From: Bubalus kerabau
Taxonomy: Eukaryota > Chordata > Mammalia > Artiodactyla > Bovidae
Reading direction: 5' to 3'
Assembly: GCF_029407905.1 (NCBI RefSeq)
Contig: NC_073642.1
Location: 2,976,001 to 3,040,000, forward strand
DNA: 64,000 nt
This document shows, piece after piece, positions 58,518 to 64,000 of this stretch. The position numbers and the translations under genes are program-made. Below the pieces are notes generated by a model, which did not search any database, was not told the origin of the DNA, and saw only the letters and a program-made list of their open reading frames with translations. The number at the start of each line of letters is the position of its first letter. Positions within the stretch are counted from its first letter, which is position 1.

Positions 58518-58689
58518 ACTAAGTACCTCTAATCCAGATAAAGCACATAGCCAAAAAGATGGGTACACCCATCCTGTATTATAACCCTCAATGGCTTGCT
58601 GCATTCAATTGTGACAGCACACCCTACATTCACAGTAACTGTTGTTCTTGTGATACACATTTACTGGGAAAATGCACATAATGTGCTGG

Positions 58690-58893
58690 TGGTTCAGTCG
58701 CTCAGTCGTGTCTGACTCCTGCAACCCCACAGACTGTAACCCGCCAGGCTGCTCTGTCCATGGGATTCTCCAGGCAAGAATACTGGAGTGGGTAGTCATT
58801 TTCTTCTCCAAGGGATCTTCCCCACCCAGGAATCAAATCCCAGTCTCCTGCATTGCAGGCAGATTCTTTACTGACTGAGCTATGTGCGAAGCC
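58690..58893 (-). mobile_element. Bov-tA SINE in UBE3A intron
   Basis: Reverse orientation: ttcagtcgctcagtcgtgtc, gaatactggagtgggtagtc, cacccaggaatcaaatccca and the head gactgagctatgtgcgaagc. Confidence 0.9.
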
Positions 58894-59797
58894 CTTCTTT
58901 TACATTATACATATTAACAACATTCCCTTATTTATCTAAGGTGTGCACTAATTCACAAAATAGAAATATTCACACAATAAAGTTGTATAAAGTTGTAAGA
59001 ACTGCTTTATTGTGGAAATGAACAGAAGCTATAACACAACATTTCACTAATTTAAACTTGATTCAAATGACGTTACTGAAAACTTTATAGAGATTTAACT
59101 TATATACATCCTAAACAAAAAGCTTCCTTTTTTAAAACAGAATTACCTCTGGGCAGGGCTGTCATTCATTCAGAAATTCAATTAGCTTGTTTCTAATACT
59201 GATTTGCCTTCACTGGGAGAAAGAAAACTTGGGTGATTAGACAGCAAAGTAAGGCTTGGATGAAGTCTACCATTGTTAGGTAATGATTCTTGGCAGTATG
59301 AGTGTGCTAAATGCCTGGGAGAAGATGAGCATGATACAGAAAGAATAAATTAGAAGGAAAAACATTATTCTTCAGGTAACTATTACAACATTTGCTGTGT
59401 CTTCAGAAATAGAAATTCCTCTTTCTGCTCCGTCTGCTATATAGTGCTCAGGTTCCAAAACGCATTCCAGATACTTGGGCCAGCTATTCTAAGCTAGTTG
59501 ACTTCATGGCCCACTTATGTGATTAACTACTACGTAATACATTTTTCCTAGTGGAAAACATTTAATATTTCTAATCAATCCATTAAGAAATGAACTTTTG
59601 GAAATATAATCTGCTTCTAATTAGAGACCATAAGAATAGTTAAAGAGTTAAATCATTAACTCAATTATTATTTAGTTCTGCCCTTTTCCACATAAAAATC
59701 AATTCCACTATAAACATGTCCTAAGCAAACGACAACACCAACACCTCACACATTTTGAAAACCTCTAATTTGGTTTTCAGTCAAAAATTCTCAATTA

Positions 59798-60235
<438 letters not shown>

Positions 60236-60903
60236 TTAAGATAAAGTATAGAAAATGGAGATGCGCTACTTACACAAAACCTTTAACTGGAGAAATATTT
60301 GATAGCTATTTCTCAAGACCTATGAGTATCAATGCTTGTCAAAATACTGTTTTCATAGAATGTGCTTTCCTTTGGTTTGGTGAGTGGGGCTTGTTTGATG
60401 TGTTTTAATTGTTTAGCACAAGAGCTGAAAAGTTTTGTGGCTAAGAGTTTTAGTATGTTATCACTTTAAAATTAACACTAAGAAAATGAAGAGTCTGAAG
60501 TACCATTCCAGCTTTCTTTTATATAATCCCCATTTTGTTTCAACAGTCTGTAAATACTTGATTGATAGGTAACACAGAACTTCCATGCGGAACAAAAAAG
60601 ACCCCCCCCCCCTTTCACTATATGGGGAATTTAAAAAGATATTTATAAATAAAATATTCAAAGCTTGTATTATATTGCAAGCAAGTGGCTCAAAACATAC
60701 TACCCTGAACCCAAAAGGTGTCATTAAAACTTCCTCATTAATACCATGGTACCATTAATACCTCATTAATACCATGCCATGGGAATATCAAATATTTTAA
60801 ACTCTCTTTAGAGCAAAATCTTATATCCCTCTTACTTTGTGAGCTTAATGTATGTGAATGAATGTTTCATTGCTGCTGTTCCAGAAGACCTAGCAAGGTC
60901 AGT

Positions 60904-61383
60904 GAAAGTGAAAGTGTTAGTCCCTTAGTAATGTCCGACTCTCTGCAACTCACTGACTCGTTGCAGGCTGACTCATTGTAGGCTGCAGAACCGACTCATT
61001 GGAAAAGACCCTGACGCTTGGAAAGATTGAAGGCAGGAGGAGAAGGGGACGACAGAGGATGAGATGGTTGGATGGCATCACCGACTCGACAGACATGAGT
61101 TTGAGCAAGCTCCGGGAACTGGTGATGGACAGGGAGGCCTGGCATGCTGCAGTGCATGGAGTCACCAAACGTTGGACCCAACTGAGCAACTGAACTGAAC
61201 TGAACTGACTGTAGTCAGGAGACCGTGGCCCACCAGGCTCCTCTGTCCATGGAATTCTCCAGGCAAGAAAACTGGAGTGGGTTGCCATTTCCTTCTCCAG
61301 GGGATATTTCCGATCTAGGGATTGAACCCGGGTCTCCTGTATTACAGGTAAACTCTTTACCATTTGAGCCATCCAGGGAAGCC
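60904..61383 (-). mobile_element. Bov-tA SINE split by a BovB 3' fragment
   Basis: Reverse Bov-tA begins at 60904 (agtgaaagtgttagtccctt; atgtccgactctctgcaact) and resumes at about 61207 (cgtggcccaccaggctcctc) to the head gccatccagggaagccc at 61383. Between them, about 60990-61205 is a sense BovB 3' end (gattgaaggcaggaggagaa; agcaactgaactgaactgaa). Confidence 0.85.
60990..61205 (+). mobile_element. BovB 3'-end fragment inserted in Bov-tA
   Basis: ccgactcattggaaaagacc, gagatggttggatggcatca, tgagtttgagcaagctccgg, then the terminal tgaactgaactgaactga repeat. The 5' end is heavily truncated, as is usual for BovB copies. Confidence 0.85.
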
Positions 61384-62944
61384 CAGCAAGAATACTGAAG
61401 AAGGGGTTATTTCATCAAGTAAGAAGCTGGACTAGATTTCATTCTTTACGGTTTATTCAAATCTTAAGATCTATATACTTCTACTACTACTGATGTTATA
61501 AGATGACCATAACTTTGAGTAGTCTACTGAATTAAAAAAAACCATAATTCATAGCTATTCCTTTTGGTTCCAAATACACATGTAGGAATAAAAACATCAA
61601 ATAATCATAACTAGAAAAAATAATTTACCTAATTTAATTCTTAAGATGTTCTTACAATTATCTCACAAACATGTAGGACTAAATGGCAAACATTATTAGT
61701 TTACATCTTGTTAATTGTGAGATACATCTTGTTAATCATGAGAAAGGGAACAACTCACAAGAAGACAAATAAGGGACACTTTAGTAAGTTCAATTTTCTC
61801 TCAAAAGTAGGACTTTGTCTCTAAACTATCAAGGTAAGTGACAAACAGTAATAAACACATTCAATTCATTCTGCCGCTCTGTTTTTCAGATGTTCCATGC
61901 AAATTTACCACTTACTACATGCAAATAGAGGAAAAAAGAAAAACCCACAAAATGCTCTTAAAAACTGCATGAACATGACTTGAGATATATTATTATATGC
62001 AGTTATAAATAATTCCACTCCTGAAAATTAAAATATTATTCCAAATATATTACTGTGCAAAATATTAAAGTGACAACATGTAAAGAGAAATAAAGGATCT
62101 ATAAGATTTATGCCACATATTGCTGCTTCTTCAAAAATGCAATAGCTTTCCCTCGTGAGAATATAAATAAATATGCATTTTCTTTCTGGCAGAAAATTAT
62201 TAACATGCATCAAAAGTCTTAAAAATGAATACGAGGATCAACCATATGAACCAAAGATCCCTTTTGGTGAAATAGGATAGTTTTGCAAAATATGATGTTT
62301 CTATCAAGCCTGGGAAAAAACTGACATACCATAAAAATAGGAGATTGCTAAAAGGAACTGATAACCATCCACACAATGGAACAAATAAAAATTATCAAGA
62401 TCTGAATTTAGCATAGATCATTAATTGATCTTTTAATTGTAAAAGTCAGTTACAAAGTACTGTCATAATTAGCCTTTTTTATTTCAAAGTGTTAATAGAA
62501 ATTCACATTTCTCTGAATGTGACTGGATGGGTTTTTAAAATTATTCTATCATGTTGCTTGTAAGTTATTTTTTCTATAACAGTACTTTATTAAAATTAAT
62601 GCATATGAAATCGGGGAAATGTTAGTGGTCTTAAAACTTCATATATGTGATTTGAATGGCTTCCAGGTTTACTAAATTATCAATATGATTTTTTAAAGAT
62701 TAGTTTCAAAGTTCAAAATACCAAAAATAATTTAGCTATTTTTAATAAGAATGTTGGGTTTTGTCCTTAAAAAAAAAAAAAGTCATATACATAATGCTTT
62801 TGAATGTAATGCATAAACAAGTGTAAACACCAAAAACAGAACAAGACTGAGAAGTCAGAAAACTGGCTTTAAGTCTCATAGTAGCTGTACTATTGGGCCT
62901 CAGTTTCCAATCTTTAAGGCTCCCTATAACAGGGAGGTGAGCAA

Positions 62945-63180
62945 AGTACTAGCATTTATTGAATAGCTGGTATCATACTGGACACACTGCTAGGCACCAT
63001 AACACAGGTTATCTCATCTGAGTTCCATGACTCTGAGGATTATCGTCAGTCTACAGCCAAAAAGGGACACAGAGTCAAACCATGTATCCAAGGTCACACA
63101 AAGGTAACTGCAGAACTTGGATAAAAACAGGAGTCCAGAGGCCTTCCAGCTTCAGAGTCTAAGTCGACTATACTGTCTTA
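62945..63180 (-). repeat. MIR-like SINE
   Basis: agcatttattgaatagctgg, cactgctaggcaccataaca, ggttatctcatctgag and ccaaggtcacacaaaggtaa match the MIR core in reverse. It lies upstream of the first UBE3A exon in the window, inside a UBE3A intron. Confidence 0.7.
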
Positions 63181-63484
63181 CAGAAGGTGATACATTTCAA
63201 TTCCAATTCTTAACAATAGTAGTACTAAAAAACTTATATGGAAAAAAATATCCTATAAATAGTATGTAACTGAAAAAAGTAAAATGCATTCTGAAAAACC
63301 ATAATTTGAATCTCATATGTATGGAATATCTGGCATCACACAAGAACACAAGCTTCTTGAGGAACAGGTAGCACTCTATTCAGCAAAGTAAACATATCTA
63401 TTTTTTGAAGACCTACATGTTAGGCATTTTACAGATACTCTCACTTTGGAAGATAGTAAACCCTGTAAGTTAAAAGCTCACACT

Positions 63485-63710
63485 CAGGCCAGACTGTCCA
63501 AGTTCACATGATGGCTCTGCCACTTAGTAACTATGTGACCCTGAATACGTTTTTTAAAATCTCCTGTGTCTCAGTTTCCTAATTTTAAAAATGATGGTAT
63601 ATAGGATTTTTATGGTTGTGAGAGAACTGAATGAGTTACTATATATATAAAAAGTTCTTAGAACACTGCATAGCACACAGTTTAAGCACAAAGTGTTAGC
63701 CACCGTTATT
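63485..63710 (+). repeat. MIR-like SINE
   Basis: gatggctctgccacttagta, actatgtgaccctgaatacg, ctcagtttcctaattttaaa and tagaacactgcatagcacac match the MIR core in sense orientation. Confidence 0.75.
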
Positions 63711-63719
63711 GTTTCAATT

Positions 63720-63835
63720 GTTACTACCATCCTAAAAGTCTGTATTATGCTCAGAGGAGTTACATAACTAGTCACAAATCTTATAAGAGATCTGAATCCA
63801 GGTTTGACTCCAAACCTTGGGCCTTTAATACCATT
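63720..63835 (-). repeat. MIR-like fragment
   Basis: gaggagttacataactagtc and gatctgaatccaggtttgac resemble the reverse MIR segment. It directly follows the sense MIR at 63485-63710. Confidence 0.45.
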
Positions 63836-64000
63836 AAGAAGAGATTTACGAGTAGGCCCCTCTATTTGATCCGTTTCTCTGCCCCAAGACTTAGAAACAG
63901 CAGCTAGACTGATGAGACAAGACTGAAAGGCCAAGCCAGAATCTCCATGTTATCAGTGGGATCAACCATACCAAGTATTTTTCTTCTTCCCTCACTTCAC

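Noticed and set aside
63554..63934. 126-codon minus-strand open frame
   Set aside because: It overlaps MIR-like SINE sequence on both orientations and shows no protein-like motifs.

Overview
The window is nuclear DNA from a ruminant artiodactyl (cattle, sheep, goat, buffalo or a relative). It is AT-rich and intron-rich. It is full of ruminant-specific repeats: Bov-tA and BOV-A2 SINEs, the horizontally acquired RTE-class LINE BovB, and L1. The species cannot be told from the sequence alone.

Right half (about 28.8-64 kb): the 3' three quarters of UBE3A (E6AP, the HECT E3 ubiquitin ligase of Angelman syndrome) on the minus strand. Nine coding exons were placed by splice sites and reading phase: 59815-60119, 52076-53322, 43980-44124, 41099-41304, 40341-40505, 38762-38917, 38593-38666, 31724-31867 and 30617-30737 (stop). 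They join without a frameshift or stop into 853 codons, missing only the initiator region, whose exon and promoter lie beyond base 64000. A 3' UTR of about 1.8 kb follows to near 28815. The protein starts within the AZUL zinc finger, runs through the E6AP middle region and ends with a complete HECT domain with its catalytic Cys and C-terminal GML.

Left half (1-28.8 kb): the region downstream of UBE3A. It holds a near full-length BovB (about 707-5030) that carries a second, inverted BovB inside it, and a nested block of ancient L1 (8.8-15.6 kb). At 17927-19387 lies an intronless plus-strand open region of about 490 codons that I do not recognise; it needs two frame changes to read as one protein and ends in a CpG-dense patch. 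A sense L1 fills 23.9-25.8 kb. No SNORD115- or SNORD116-like snoRNA was seen.

Context: in human and mouse this locus is imprinted. A paternal antisense transcript (SNHG14/UBE3A-ATS) runs into UBE3A from the downstream side, which here would be left to right on the plus strand. The window does not show that transcript directly, but the unrecognised plus-strand reading frame lies in its expected path and orientation.
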